Of a stretch of DNA of 9,090 bases, positions 1-5,787 are shown piece by piece. The notes under the pieces are model-generated. The model made no database searches. It was not told the DNA's origin and saw nothing but the letters and a program-made list of their open reading frames with translations. Location of the stretch: positions 1 to 9,090 of the forward strand of contig DASTRL010000162.1 in the NCBI GenBank assembly GCA_035761265.1, given 5' to 3'. This stretch comes from CADEED01 sp035761265. GTDB lineage: Bacteria; Pseudomonadota; Gammaproteobacteria; Steroidobacterales; Steroidobacteraceae. The position numbers were made by a program, and so were the translations under genes. Every line of letters starts with the position of its first letter. The stretch's first letter is position 1.

Positions 1-957
1 GGTGAGCGGCCGGTTGAGCCAGCGCCGCAGCGCGCGCGAACCCATGGGCGTCACCGTGGAGTCCAGCAGCGCAAACAACGTCGCCGAATCCTGCCCCGAC
101 AGCGAGGCGTCGATCTCGAGATTGCGGCGCGTGGACGCGTCGAGCTGCAGCGCATCGCCGCGCTCCTCCACCGACAGCTGCCCGATGTGCGGCAGCGCGG
201 TCTTCTGCGTCTCGCGCACGTACTGCAGCAGCGCGCCTGCCGCCGAAATGGCAAGCGGCAGGTCGTCGGCGCCGAAGCCGCGCAGGTCGAGCGTGCCCAA
301 CTGGTCGGTCAGCAGCCGCGAGGCACTGGCGAGCTCGAAATGCCAGGGAGGCCGCAGCCGCGCGACCCCGTCCACCAGCGCGCCGAGCTCGCGCGATTGG
401 TCCTCCGGCACCAGCAGCTCGGCGGGTTTCAGCCGCTCGAGCTCGGCCAGCAGCGCGGCATCGCCGTCGGCCTCGAGCACCGTGAACCGCCCGGCGGAAA
501 GGTCCAGCCAGGCGAGACCGAAAGAGACACCGTCCTTGCCAGGGCGTCTGATCACGGCGGCCAGCAAGGTCTCGCGGCGTTGCTCGAGCAGCGCATCGTC
601 GGTGACCGTGCCCGGCGTCACCACGCGCACCACCTGACGCTCGACCGGCCCCTTGGACCTGGACCCATGTCCTTCGAAAACCGGGCCGATCTGCTCGCAG
701 ATGGCCACCGATTCACCCTTGCGGACCAGCCGCGCGAGGTAGGTGTCGACGCTGTGGTACGGGACGCCCGCCATCGGGATCGGCTCCCCGGCCGACTGGC
801 CACGAGAGGTCAGCGTGATGTCGATGAGTCTGGCGGCGCGGCGCGCGTCCTCGTAGAAGAGCTCGTAGAAGTCCCCCATGCGGTAGAACAGCAACGCATC
901 GGGGTACTCGGCCTTGATGCGCAGGTACTGCTGCATCATCGGCGTGTGCTGGCTCAT
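1..957 (-). CDS. mutS: DNA mismatch repair protein MutS, N-terminal part (cut by window edge)
   Basis: MutS recognises base mismatches and small loops in DNA and recruits MutL. The 319 residues present match the E. coli protein closely along their length. They begin with HTPMMQQYLRIKAEYP and contain the mismatch-reading Phe-X-Glu motif in GDFYELF (Phe30 and Glu32, equivalent to E. coli Phe36 and Glu38). GEPIPMAGVPYH, GESVAICEQIG and SKGPVERQVVRVVTPGT follow. The piece covers mismatch-binding domain I, connector domain II and the start of the core domain (TRRNLEI, then TVTPMGSRALRRWL). The clamp, ATPase and C-terminal parts lie beyond position 1. The ATG at 957-955 is chosen because the protein then starts six residues inside the E. 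coli start, just before the conserved HTPMMQQY; no strong ribosome binding site is visible. The segment after ICEQIG is about five residues longer than in E. coli, in a variable loop. It is divergent from the regulator gene at 1044. Confidence 0.98.
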   Translation of the reverse strand, partial: MSQHTPMMQQYLRIKAEYPDALLFYRMGDFYELFYEDARRAARLIDITLTSRGQSAGEPIPMAGVPYHSVDTYLARLVRKGESVAICEQIGPVFEGHGSRSKGPVERQVVRVVTPGTVTDDALLEQRRETLLAAVIRRPGKDGVSFGLAWLDLSAGRFTVLEADGDAALLAELERLKPAELLVPEDQSRELGALVDGVARLRPPWHFELASASRLLTDQLGTLDLRGFGADDLPLAISAAGALLQYVRETQKTALPHIGQLSVEERGDALQLDASTRRNLEIDASLSGQDSATLFALLDSTVTPMGSRALRRWLNRPLT

Positions 958-1000
958 CTCTGAAAACGATGCCAAGGCGGGCTCTCTCGCGGATCGGGTA

Positions 1001-1013
1001 GGGCATTATGCCC
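1001..1013. promoter_or_regulatory. Perfect inverted repeat over the probable mutS -10 region
   Basis: The sequence GGGCATTATGCCC is a perfect inverted repeat with one central base. It lies in the 86-bp gap between divergent mutS and the SARP-type regulator. Read on the minus strand, its centre gives CATAAT (1009-1004), a five-of-six match to a sigma70 -10 box, about 46 bp upstream of the mutS ATG. No convincing -35 box was found at normal spacing. It could be an operator, or simply the AT-rich core of the promoter. The repeat is seen directly; its function is inferred. Confidence 0.35.
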
Positions 1014-1029
1014 GCCATTGCGCGGCGAC

Positions 1030-1035
1030 TAGAAT
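1030..1035 (+). promoter_or_regulatory. Possible -10 box of the SARP-type regulator gene
   Basis: TAGAAT matches the sigma70 -10 consensus at five of six positions and ends eight bases before the ATG at 1044. If it is used, the transcript would start at or within a few bases of the start codon, giving a leaderless or nearly leaderless mRNA. This fits the lack of a Shine-Dalgarno sequence before 1044. There is no clear -35 element, so the call is tentative. Confidence 0.35.
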
Positions 1036-1043
1036 GCCGGCCC

Positions 1044-2636
1044 ATGGCATTGCGGCTCCAGATGCTCGGGGTGCTGACCGTTGCGAGCGACGGTGGCGCC
1101 GTCGACTTGCCCGCCTCGCGCAAGGCGCGCGCCTTGCTCGCCTTCCTGGCGCTGACGCCGCGGCCGGTCAAGCGGCAGCGCCTGTGCGACCTGCTGTGGG
1201 AAAACACGGCGGATCCGCGCGCCGAACTGCGCTGGCACCTGAGCAAGCTGCGCGCCGTGGTCGGCGCCGAGCGCATCCGGCAGGACGACGACTGCGTCCG
1301 GCTCGAACTTGCGGACAGCCACGTGGACACGCGCGAAGTGCAACGCGCGTTGCAGTCGGGGCTGGCATCGCTCGGCGTGCCCCGCGCGCGCGAGCTGCTG
1401 GCGATGTTTCGCGGCGAGTTCCTCGAAGGCCTGCAGCTCGATCAATGCGCGGCCTTCACGGCCTGGGTTCTCGCACAGCGCCGGCAGTTCCGCGACTGGC
1501 GCATCGCGCTCATCGAGCTGCTCGCCGAAGTGCCGGGCGAGACCTCGCTCGCGCACGTCGAGAAGTGGCTGCAGATCGCGCCGTTCGACGTCCGCGCGCA
1601 CGCGAAGCTGTTCGGCGCGCTCGCCGCGCAGGGACGTTTCCGTGACGCCGACGAGCACCTGGAGATTGCGACGCGCCTGTTCAGCGCCGAAAATCTGGAC
1701 TCCTCCAGCCTCAGGCTCGCGTGGCGTGCGGCGAATTCGCAACGAAACAAGTCTTTCACGCTGCCCGCGCATTCGGACGAACAGGCGTACGACTGCTATC
1801 TGGCGGGGCGCCAGAATCTCGCGCGCATGATGCACGGCAGGCTCGAGGAGAGCCGCCAGCTGTTCGATCGCGCGGTGGAATTGCAGCCCGGCTACGCGCC
1901 TGCCTGGGCGGGTCTCGCCACCGTGCAGGCGTACCTGAACGAGTGGTTCGACGCCGGCAGGAGCAGCCTCGAGCGCGCCGAGCAGGCGAGCCGGCGCGCG
2001 CTCGCGGCAGCGCCGAGGCTGGCCGAAGCGCACGCGGCGCATGCCCTGGTACGCGCCCAGCTGAAGTACCACGACGAGGCCGAGCGGGAGTTCGAAACGG
2101 CCATCCGCTTGAATCCCTATCTATTCGAGCCCTACTACTTCTTCGCGCGCACCGCGTTCGCCCGCGGCGACATGCCGCGCGCGGCGGAGATGTTCGCACT
2201 CGCGGCGCAGGTGCGACCCGAGGATTTCCAGAGCCCCATCCTGCTCGGGCTGTCATTGAAGAATCTGGGCCGGGAGGATGACGCCCGGGAAACGATACGC
2301 ACCGGCATCCGGCGCGCCGAGCTGGCGCTATCGATCAATCCGCGCGATGGACGTGCGCTGTCGCTCGGCGCGGGAGCGCTGATGGATGACGAGCAGCAGG
2401 ATCGGGCGCTCGAGTGGTCGCGCCAATCGCTGGAACTGTATCCACGGGACACGAGCGCGCTGATCAATGCCGCGTGCGTGCATGCCAAGGCGGAACAGCC
2501 CGACAAGTCGCTGGATCTGCTCGAGCGGGTATTCGCGCTCGGGTTCGGCAAGCGTGACTGGGTCGTGCACGATCCGGACTATGCGATTCTGCGGCCGGAG
2601 AGGCGTTTTCAGCAGTGGCTCGGCCGGCTGAAATAG
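1044..2636 (+). CDS. SARP/BTAD-type transcriptional regulator with C-terminal TPR repeats
   Basis: This 530-residue protein is probably a cytoplasmic DNA-binding regulator. Residues 3-90 form an OmpR-like winged helix of the SARP kind, with the signature SRKARALLAFLALTP, RQRLCDLLW and ELRWHLSKLRAVVG. Residues 95-235 resemble the bacterial transcriptional activator domain (BTAD), itself helical repeats. From about 248 to the end there are TPR-like repeats, starting with EQAYDCYLAGRQNL and LFDRAVELQPGYAPAWAGLA. They continue through AIRLNPYLFEPYYFFA and LALSINPRDGRALSLGAG to the common ending HDPDYAILRPERRFQQWL. No ATPase (STAND) domain, cyclase domain or membrane segment is seen. The upstream in-frame ATG at 1008 would add twelve residues before the conserved LQMLGVL start and lies upstream of the putative -10 box, so 1044 is preferred. 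The ligand and targets are unknown. The cyclase-fold gene follows 108 bp downstream on the same strand. Confidence 0.88.
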   Translation: MALRLQMLGVLTVASDGGAVDLPASRKARALLAFLALTPRPVKRQRLCDLLWENTADPRAELRWHLSKLRAVVGAERIRQDDDCVRLELADSHVDTREVQRALQSGLASLGVPRARELLAMFRGEFLEGLQLDQCAAFTAWVLAQRRQFRDWRIALIELLAEVPGETSLAHVEKWLQIAPFDVRAHAKLFGALAAQGRFRDADEHLEIATRLFSAENLDSSSLRLAWRAANSQRNKSFTLPAHSDEQAYDCYLAGRQNLARMMHGRLEESRQLFDRAVELQPGYAPAWAGLATVQAYLNEWFDAGRSSLERAEQASRRALAAAPRLAEAHAAHALVRAQLKYHDEAEREFETAIRLNPYLFEPYYFFARTAFARGDMPRAAEMFALAAQVRPEDFQSPILLGLSLKNLGREDDARETIRTGIRRAELALSINPRDGRALSLGAGALMDDEQQDRALEWSRQSLELYPRDTSALINAACVHAKAEQPDKSLDLLERVFALGFGKRDWVVHDPDYAILRPERRFQQWLGRLK

Positions 2637-2647
2637 TCGACTGCTGC

Positions 2648-2666
2648 TTCCACGGGAATTTCCACG
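2648..2666 (+). repeat. Pair of heptamer direct repeats upstream of the cyclase-fold gene
   Basis: TTCCACG occurs at 2648-2654 and again at 2660-2666, a 12-bp period, separated by GGAAT. SARP-family activators are known to bind heptameric direct repeats spaced about one helical turn apart. This pair lies between a SARP-type regulator gene and its neighbour, so it is a candidate binding site. Two 7-bp copies can also arise by chance, and the repeat starts only 12 bp after the regulator stop codon. No matching copy was noticed upstream of the regulator itself. Confidence 0.3.
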
Positions 2667-2678
2667 CCGCCGCGACAG

Positions 2679-2696
2679 CATTCCGACATGGGAATG
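2679..2696. repeat. Short inverted repeat upstream of the cyclase-fold gene
   Basis: CATTCC (2679-2684) and GGAATG (2691-2696) are perfect inverted arms separated by six bases. The arms enclose the alternative ATG at 2688. If the true start of the downstream gene is at 2745, this lies in its 5' region and could be an operator or a weak RNA hairpin. The arms are only six bases long, so chance is a real possibility. Confidence 0.2.
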
Positions 2697-2744
2697 ACGA
2701 GGCGCACATTGTTGGCGGCCACCGTGGCCGCGAGAGGTACCTGC

Positions 2745-3416
2745 ATGCGCACGATCGCGCCGCGTTTCATCGAGGTCAGCCACGTGATCGAGCCCGGAAT
2801 GGTCACTTACCCGGGACTGCCGGTGCCCGAGGTGCAGGTCATCGTGGATCACGACTCATCACGCGCCAAGTACCAGGGCAAGTCGGAATTTCTGATCGCT
2901 TCACTGCATCTGTGCGGCAATACCGGCACCTACGTCGATTCGCCGCTGCACCGGCATCGCGGCGCCACGGATCTCGCCGGCCTGCCGCTCGAGCGCGTGG
3001 CGCATGTGCCCGTGCGCGTGTTCGATGCGCGTTCACTGGGGCGCGCCATCGGCCCGCAGCTCTTCAAGGGCGCGGACCTGGCAGGTGCGGCAGTTCTGGT
3101 GCGCACGGACTTCAGCCAGCACTGGCGCAGCGAACGCTATGGGCGCGACAACCCGTTTCTCACCGCCGAGGCATGTGAACGGCTGGTCGCCGCCGGCGTG
3201 GCATTTGTGGGAATCGATTCCCTCAACGTCGACGATGTGGCCGATCTTGCGCGGCCGGCTCACACGCTGCTGCTCGGCGCGGGGATTCCGGTCTGCGAGC
3301 ACATGACCAATCTGGCGGCGCTGCCGGTCGCAGGCGGGCGGTTGCACGCGGTGCCGATCGCCTGGCGCGGTGGCGCGACCTTTCCCGTGAGGGCATACGT
3401 GCAACTGGATCCCTGA
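2745..3416 (+). CDS. Cyclase family protein (kynurenine formamidase fold) with altered metal ligands
   Basis: The 223-residue product belongs to the cyclase/KynB family (Pfam Cyclase), metal-dependent hydrolases that include arylformamidase. It begins FIEVSHVIEPGMVTYPG, the usual family N-terminus. The motif that normally reads HxGxHxDxPxH is here N59-T-G-T-Y63-V-D65-S-P-L-H69. Two canonical metal-binding histidines are therefore Asn and Tyr, while the Asp and the catalytic His remain. His173 and Glu185 (PAHTLLLGAGIPVCEH) keep the spacing of the second KynB ligand and catalytic pair. I recall a subfamily with NTGTY-type motifs, so this is probably a lineage variant and not damage. The ATG at 2745 has GAGAGG seven bases upstream. 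The earlier ATG at 2688 has no ribosome binding site and would add 19 residues (TRRTLLAATVAA) that resemble a weak Tat signal. The substrate is unknown; no tryptophan-catabolism genes are nearby. Confidence 0.85.
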   Translation: MRTIAPRFIEVSHVIEPGMVTYPGLPVPEVQVIVDHDSSRAKYQGKSEFLIASLHLCGNTGTYVDSPLHRHRGATDLAGLPLERVAHVPVRVFDARSLGRAIGPQLFKGADLAGAAVLVRTDFSQHWRSERYGRDNPFLTAEACERLVAAGVAFVGIDSLNVDDVADLARPAHTLLLGAGIPVCEHMTNLAALPVAGGRLHAVPIAWRGGATFPVRAYVQLDP

Positions 3417-3418
3417 AG

Positions 3419-3461
3419 CCGGGGTCATCCCCGGGGTTCCCGCGGAGGCGGGTTTCGCGGG
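3419..3461. repeat. Tandem GC-rich hairpins after the cyclase-fold gene, terminator-like or REP-like
   Basis: CCGGGG-TCAT-CCCCGG (3419-3434) is a perfect 6-bp stem with a four-base loop, beginning three bases after the cyclase-fold stop codon. A second stem follows: CCCGC-GGAG-GCGGG (3439-3452) then TTT. It can alternatively pair as CCCGCG with CGCGGG at 3456-3461. The stem-TTT layout suggests a weak terminator. The GTCATCCCC/CCCGCGGAGGCGGG wording also resembles dispersed intergenic repeats common in GC-rich proteobacteria. Nothing else recognisable lies between 3462 and the pncC start. Confidence 0.45.
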
Positions 3462-3535
3462 ACACTTGCGGGCATGTCGGTTGGCAACCCATCGATCGAC
3501 GTCCTGCGTCCGGTACTGCGCGTCCTGTGACGGTC

Positions 3536-4069
3536 ATGCAGATCCCGACGGACGAATCGCTCGCGACCTTGAGCCTGGATGTGGCCGGTCGCCTGCTGGC
3601 CGCGCAACGTCGGCTGGTGACGGCCGAATCCTGCACGGGCGGCTGGATCGCCAAGCTCTGCACCGACATCGCCGGCAGCTCCGATTGGTTCGACTGTGGC
3701 TTCGTCTGCTACTCGAACGCCGCCAAGAGCCGGGATCTCGGCGTGCCCGAGAAGCTCATCGAAACCGAGGGCGCGGTCAGCGACGCCGTGGTGCGCGCCA
3801 TGGCCGAGGGCGCGCTCGCACGCACCGGCGCGAACGTGGCGGTCGCGGTGAGCGGCATCGCAGGGCCGGGCGGTGCGGTGCCGGGCAAGCCGGTGGGCAC
3901 GGTATGGTTTGCGCTCGCGCATCGGCGCATCGACCGGCTCGAGACTCAGGGCCACCTGATCCAGTTCGACGGCGATCGCGATGCGGTGCGACGCCAGGCC
4001 GTCGAATACGCCTTCAATCTCCTGCGCGCGCTGCCGCCGGCGACGCAGCCCCCGGGCCCCGGTGCCTAG
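3536..4069 (+). CDS. pncC: Nicotinamide-nucleotide amidohydrolase (CinA C-terminal domain family)
   Basis: PncC deamidates nicotinamide mononucleotide to nicotinate mononucleotide and so recycles the NMN released by NAD-dependent DNA ligase. The 177-residue product is the stand-alone C-terminal CinA domain, about the length of E. coli PncC (YgaD). It lacks the N-terminal MoCF-like domain of full CinA. Visible family motifs are TAESCTGGW with the catalytic Ser32, GFVCYSNAAK with the catalytic Lys64, VSGIAGPGG (106-113) and KPVGTVWFA (118-126), then GDRDAVRRQAVEYA. The tail is proline-rich (LPPATQPPGPGA) and goes slightly past the usual end. ATG 3536 and an in-frame GTG at 3527 are both possible starts; neither has a clear ribosome binding site, and ATG is preferred. 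The stop overlaps the thpR start by eight bases. Neighbouring pncC and recA is common in gammaproteobacteria. Confidence 0.94.
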   Translation: MQIPTDESLATLSLDVAGRLLAAQRRLVTAESCTGGWIAKLCTDIAGSSDWFDCGFVCYSNAAKSRDLGVPEKLIETEGAVSDAVVRAMAEGALARTGANVAVAVSGIAGPGGAVPGKPVGTVWFALAHRRIDRLETQGHLIQFDGDRDAVRRQAVEYAFNLLRALPPATQPPGPGA

Positions 4070-4655
4070 TCGGCCCGCGACGCTGCGCCTGTTCTTCGCG
4101 CTGCGGCCGGCGCCGGAACAGAAAGCCGCGCTGGTGGAGCGCGTCGCGCCCCTGGTCGCGCGTCTCGAGGCGCAGCGCGTGCCGGCGGAGAACCTGCATG
4201 CGACCTTGTGCTTCGTCGGTGCTGTGGCGCCGGAAACTCTCGATCGCCTGAAGCAGGTGGCCGCGGCCCAGCGCGGACGGCCCGCCAGCTTGCGCTTCGA
4301 CGCGCTCGAGTACTGGCACGAGGCGCGCGTGCTCTGCGCGACCGCCAACGAAAACGTCGCGAGCGCGCCCGCGCGCACGCTCGCCGAAAGCCTCACGGCC
4401 GCGGTACTCGATGCGGGATTCACGCCAGACGTGAAACCGTTTCGCGCGCATGTGACGCTGGCGAGAAAAGTCGCGCCGGCGCGTGCGGCGCAATGCGAGT
4501 GGCCACAGCCGCTGACGCCACGCGTGCTCGTCCGCTGCGATCAGTTCGTGCTGATGGAGAGTCGGCGCGGGGAATCGGGCTCGATATACAGTGTCGTAGA
4601 TTCGTGGTCACTGGATGCCGACGACAGGGATTTGTCGACCGCGAATATTCAGTGA
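4062..4655 (+). CDS. thpR: RNA 2',3'-cyclic phosphodiesterase (2'-5' RNA ligase family)
   Basis: This is a member of the 2H phosphoesterase superfamily, LigT/ThpR branch, which opens 2',3'-cyclic phosphates on RNA and can reversibly join 2'-5' RNA ends in vitro. The 197-residue product has the two diagnostic HxTx motifs, HATL at 46-49 and HVTL at 130-133, that form the active site. It begins with the typical TLRLFFALRP strand and ends near LMESRRGESGSIYSVVDSWSL. The GTG at 4062 is chosen because it puts five residues before the conserved first strand. An upstream in-frame ATG at 3981 would add 27 arginine-rich residues that are just the shadow of pncC. The overlap with pncC suggests translational coupling. 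The stop codon lies inside a terminator hairpin. The physiological substrate of this family is not settled. Confidence 0.93.
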   Translation: MPSRPATLRLFFALRPAPEQKAALVERVAPLVARLEAQRVPAENLHATLCFVGAVAPETLDRLKQVAAAQRGRPASLRFDALEYWHEARVLCATANENVASAPARTLAESLTAAVLDAGFTPDVKPFRAHVTLARKVAPARAAQCEWPQPLTPRVLVRCDQFVLMESRRGESGSIYSVVDSWSLDADDRDLSTANIQ

Positions 4656-4669
4656 TTCGCGGCAATTTT
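4639..4669 (+). terminator. Intrinsic terminator spanning the thpR stop codon
   Basis: CCGCGAAT (4639-4646) and ATTCGCGG (4655-4662) form a perfect 8-bp stem with an eight-base loop, followed by CAATTTT (4663-4669). The thpR stop TGA (4653-4655) sits at the loop and stem junction, so the last codons of thpR are part of the terminator. The T-tract is short, but stem and position fit a rho-independent terminator that insulates recA from the upstream genes. Confidence 0.65.
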
Positions 4670-4670
4670 C

Positions 4671-4686
4671 CTGTGTATTTATACAG
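4671..4686. promoter_or_regulatory. LexA-binding SOS box of recA
   Basis: CTGTGTATTTATACAG is a perfect match to the E. coli-type LexA consensus CTGT-N8-ACAG with an AT-rich centre. It lies 56 bp upstream of the recA ATG, where LexA would block transcription until DNA damage activates RecA. The ACAG half is also the left arm of a second palindrome, ACAGG-AC-CCTGT (4683-4694). The recA -35 and -10 boxes could not be assigned confidently; they must lie around or just after this operator. Confidence 0.92.
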
Positions 4687-4727
4687 GACCCTGTGGTAGC
4701 TTCTTGGCCCATCAGAACGCTCGCTTG

Positions 4728-4734
4728 AAAGGGG
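4728..4734 (+). promoter_or_regulatory. Ribosome binding site of recA
   Basis: AAAGGGG lies eight bases before the ATG at 4743. It is the clearest Shine-Dalgarno sequence in the window and fixes the recA start. The in-frame TTG at 4704 lies upstream of it and is not the start. Confidence 0.85.
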
Positions 4735-4742
4735 ATTTCACG

Positions 4743-5777
4743 ATGGATGACAACCGCAAAAAGGCGCTGAGCGCCGCACTGGGCCAGATCGAAAAACAGT
4801 TCGGCAAGGGCTCCGTCATGCGCCTCGGCGATGCGCAGGCTTCCTATGACATCGAAGCGGTTTCCACCGGCTCGCTGGGCCTGGACATCGCGCTGGGCAT
4901 CGGTGGCCTGCCGCGCGGTCGCGTCGTCGAGATCTACGGCCCCGAGTCCTCCGGCAAGACCACGCTCACGCTGCAGGTCGTCGCCGAGGTGCAGAAGCAG
5001 GGCGGCACGGCCGCCTTCGTCGACGCCGAGCACGCGCTCGACCCCACCTACGCCGAGAAGTTAGGCGTGAACGTCAACGACCTGCTGGTGTCGCAGCCGG
5101 ACACCGGCGAGCAGGCCCTCGAGATCACCGACATGCTGGTGCGCTCCGGTGCCGTGGACGTCGTGATCGTCGACTCGGTGGCCGCGCTCACGCCCAAGGC
5201 GGAAATCGAAGGCGAGATGGGCGAGCTGCAGGTCGGCCTGCACGCGCGCCTCATGTCGCAGGCGCTGCGCAAGCTCACCGGCAACATCAAGCGCTCGAAC
5301 ACCATCGTCATCTTCATCAACCAGATCCGCATGAAGATCGGCGTGATGTTCGGCAACCCGGAAACCACCACCGGCGGCAATGCGCTCAAGTTCTACAGCT
5401 CGGTGCGCCTCGATATCCGCCGCATCGGCGCCATCAAGTCGGGCGAAGAAGTGGTCGGCAATCAGACCCGGGTCAAGGTCGTGAAGAACAAGGTGGCTCC
5501 GCCGTTCCGCGAAGCCGAGTTCGAGATCATGTACGGTGCCGGCATCTCGCGCGAAGGCGAGATCATCGACATGGGCTCCACGCAGGGCATCATCGAGAAG
5601 TCCGGCGCCTGGTACAGCTACAAGGGCGAGCGCATCGGCCAGGGCAAGGACAACGCGCGCGACTTCCTGAAGTCGCGTCCGGATCTCGCCAAGGAGATCG
5701 AGGCCCAGATCCGCGAGCGCCTGCTGCCGCAGAAGCCGCAACGGCCCGAGCTCAAGAGCGTCGGCGGCAACGACTGA
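4743..5777 (+). CDS. recA: Recombinase RecA
   Basis: RecA polymerises on single-stranded DNA, carries out ATP-dependent strand exchange, and triggers LexA self-cleavage in the SOS response. The 344-residue product aligns without gaps to E. coli RecA through at least residue 209. It has Walker A GPESSGKTT (66-74), catalytic Glu96, Walker B Asp144, and Gln194 and Phe203 around DNA-binding loop L2 (GNPETTTGGNALKFYSS). Loop L1 reads GELQVGL, so the position of E. coli His163 is Gln. The protein stops at 344 residues against 353 in E. coli. Its tail (LLPQKPQRPELKSVGGND) lacks the dense run of acidic residues that restrains RecA activity in E. coli. The gene has its own LexA box and a strong ribosome binding site. 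It is followed by a palindrome, then recX. Confidence 0.99.
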   Translation: MDDNRKKALSAALGQIEKQFGKGSVMRLGDAQASYDIEAVSTGSLGLDIALGIGGLPRGRVVEIYGPESSGKTTLTLQVVAEVQKQGGTAAFVDAEHALDPTYAEKLGVNVNDLLVSQPDTGEQALEITDMLVRSGAVDVVIVDSVAALTPKAEIEGEMGELQVGLHARLMSQALRKLTGNIKRSNTIVIFINQIRMKIGVMFGNPETTTGGNALKFYSSVRLDIRRIGAIKSGEEVVGNQTRVKVVKNKVAPPFREAEFEIMYGAGISREGEIIDMGSTQGIIEKSGAWYSYKGERIGQGKDNARDFLKSRPDLAKEIEAQIRERLLPQKPQRPELKSVGGND

Positions 5778-5787
5778 TCCTGAAATG

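Noticed and set aside
187..963. Open frame of 258 codons on the plus strand over mutS
   Set aside because: It is opposite a clear MutS reading with conserved motifs, and its product is low-complexity Arg/Gln/Val/His with no known fold.
1029..2072. Open frame of 347 codons on the minus strand over the SARP-type regulator
   Set aside because: The plus-strand reading has a recognisable winged helix, BTAD and TPR repeats. The minus-strand product is Arg/Gln/Glu-rich without motifs.
3981..4061. Upstream ATG giving a longer ThpR
   Set aside because: It would add 27 Arg/Ser/Pro-rich residues that are a shifted reading of the pncC end. The family starts at the RLFFAL strand, which the GTG at 4062 just precedes.
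3425..4423. Open frame of 332 codons on the minus strand over pncC and thpR
   Set aside because: Both plus-strand genes have intact active-site motifs; the antisense product shows none.
4704..4742. Upstream TTG start for RecA adding 13 residues
   Set aside because: The strong ribosome binding site at 4728-4734 lies downstream of it, and the ATG at 4743 gives an N-terminus that aligns with E. coli RecA.
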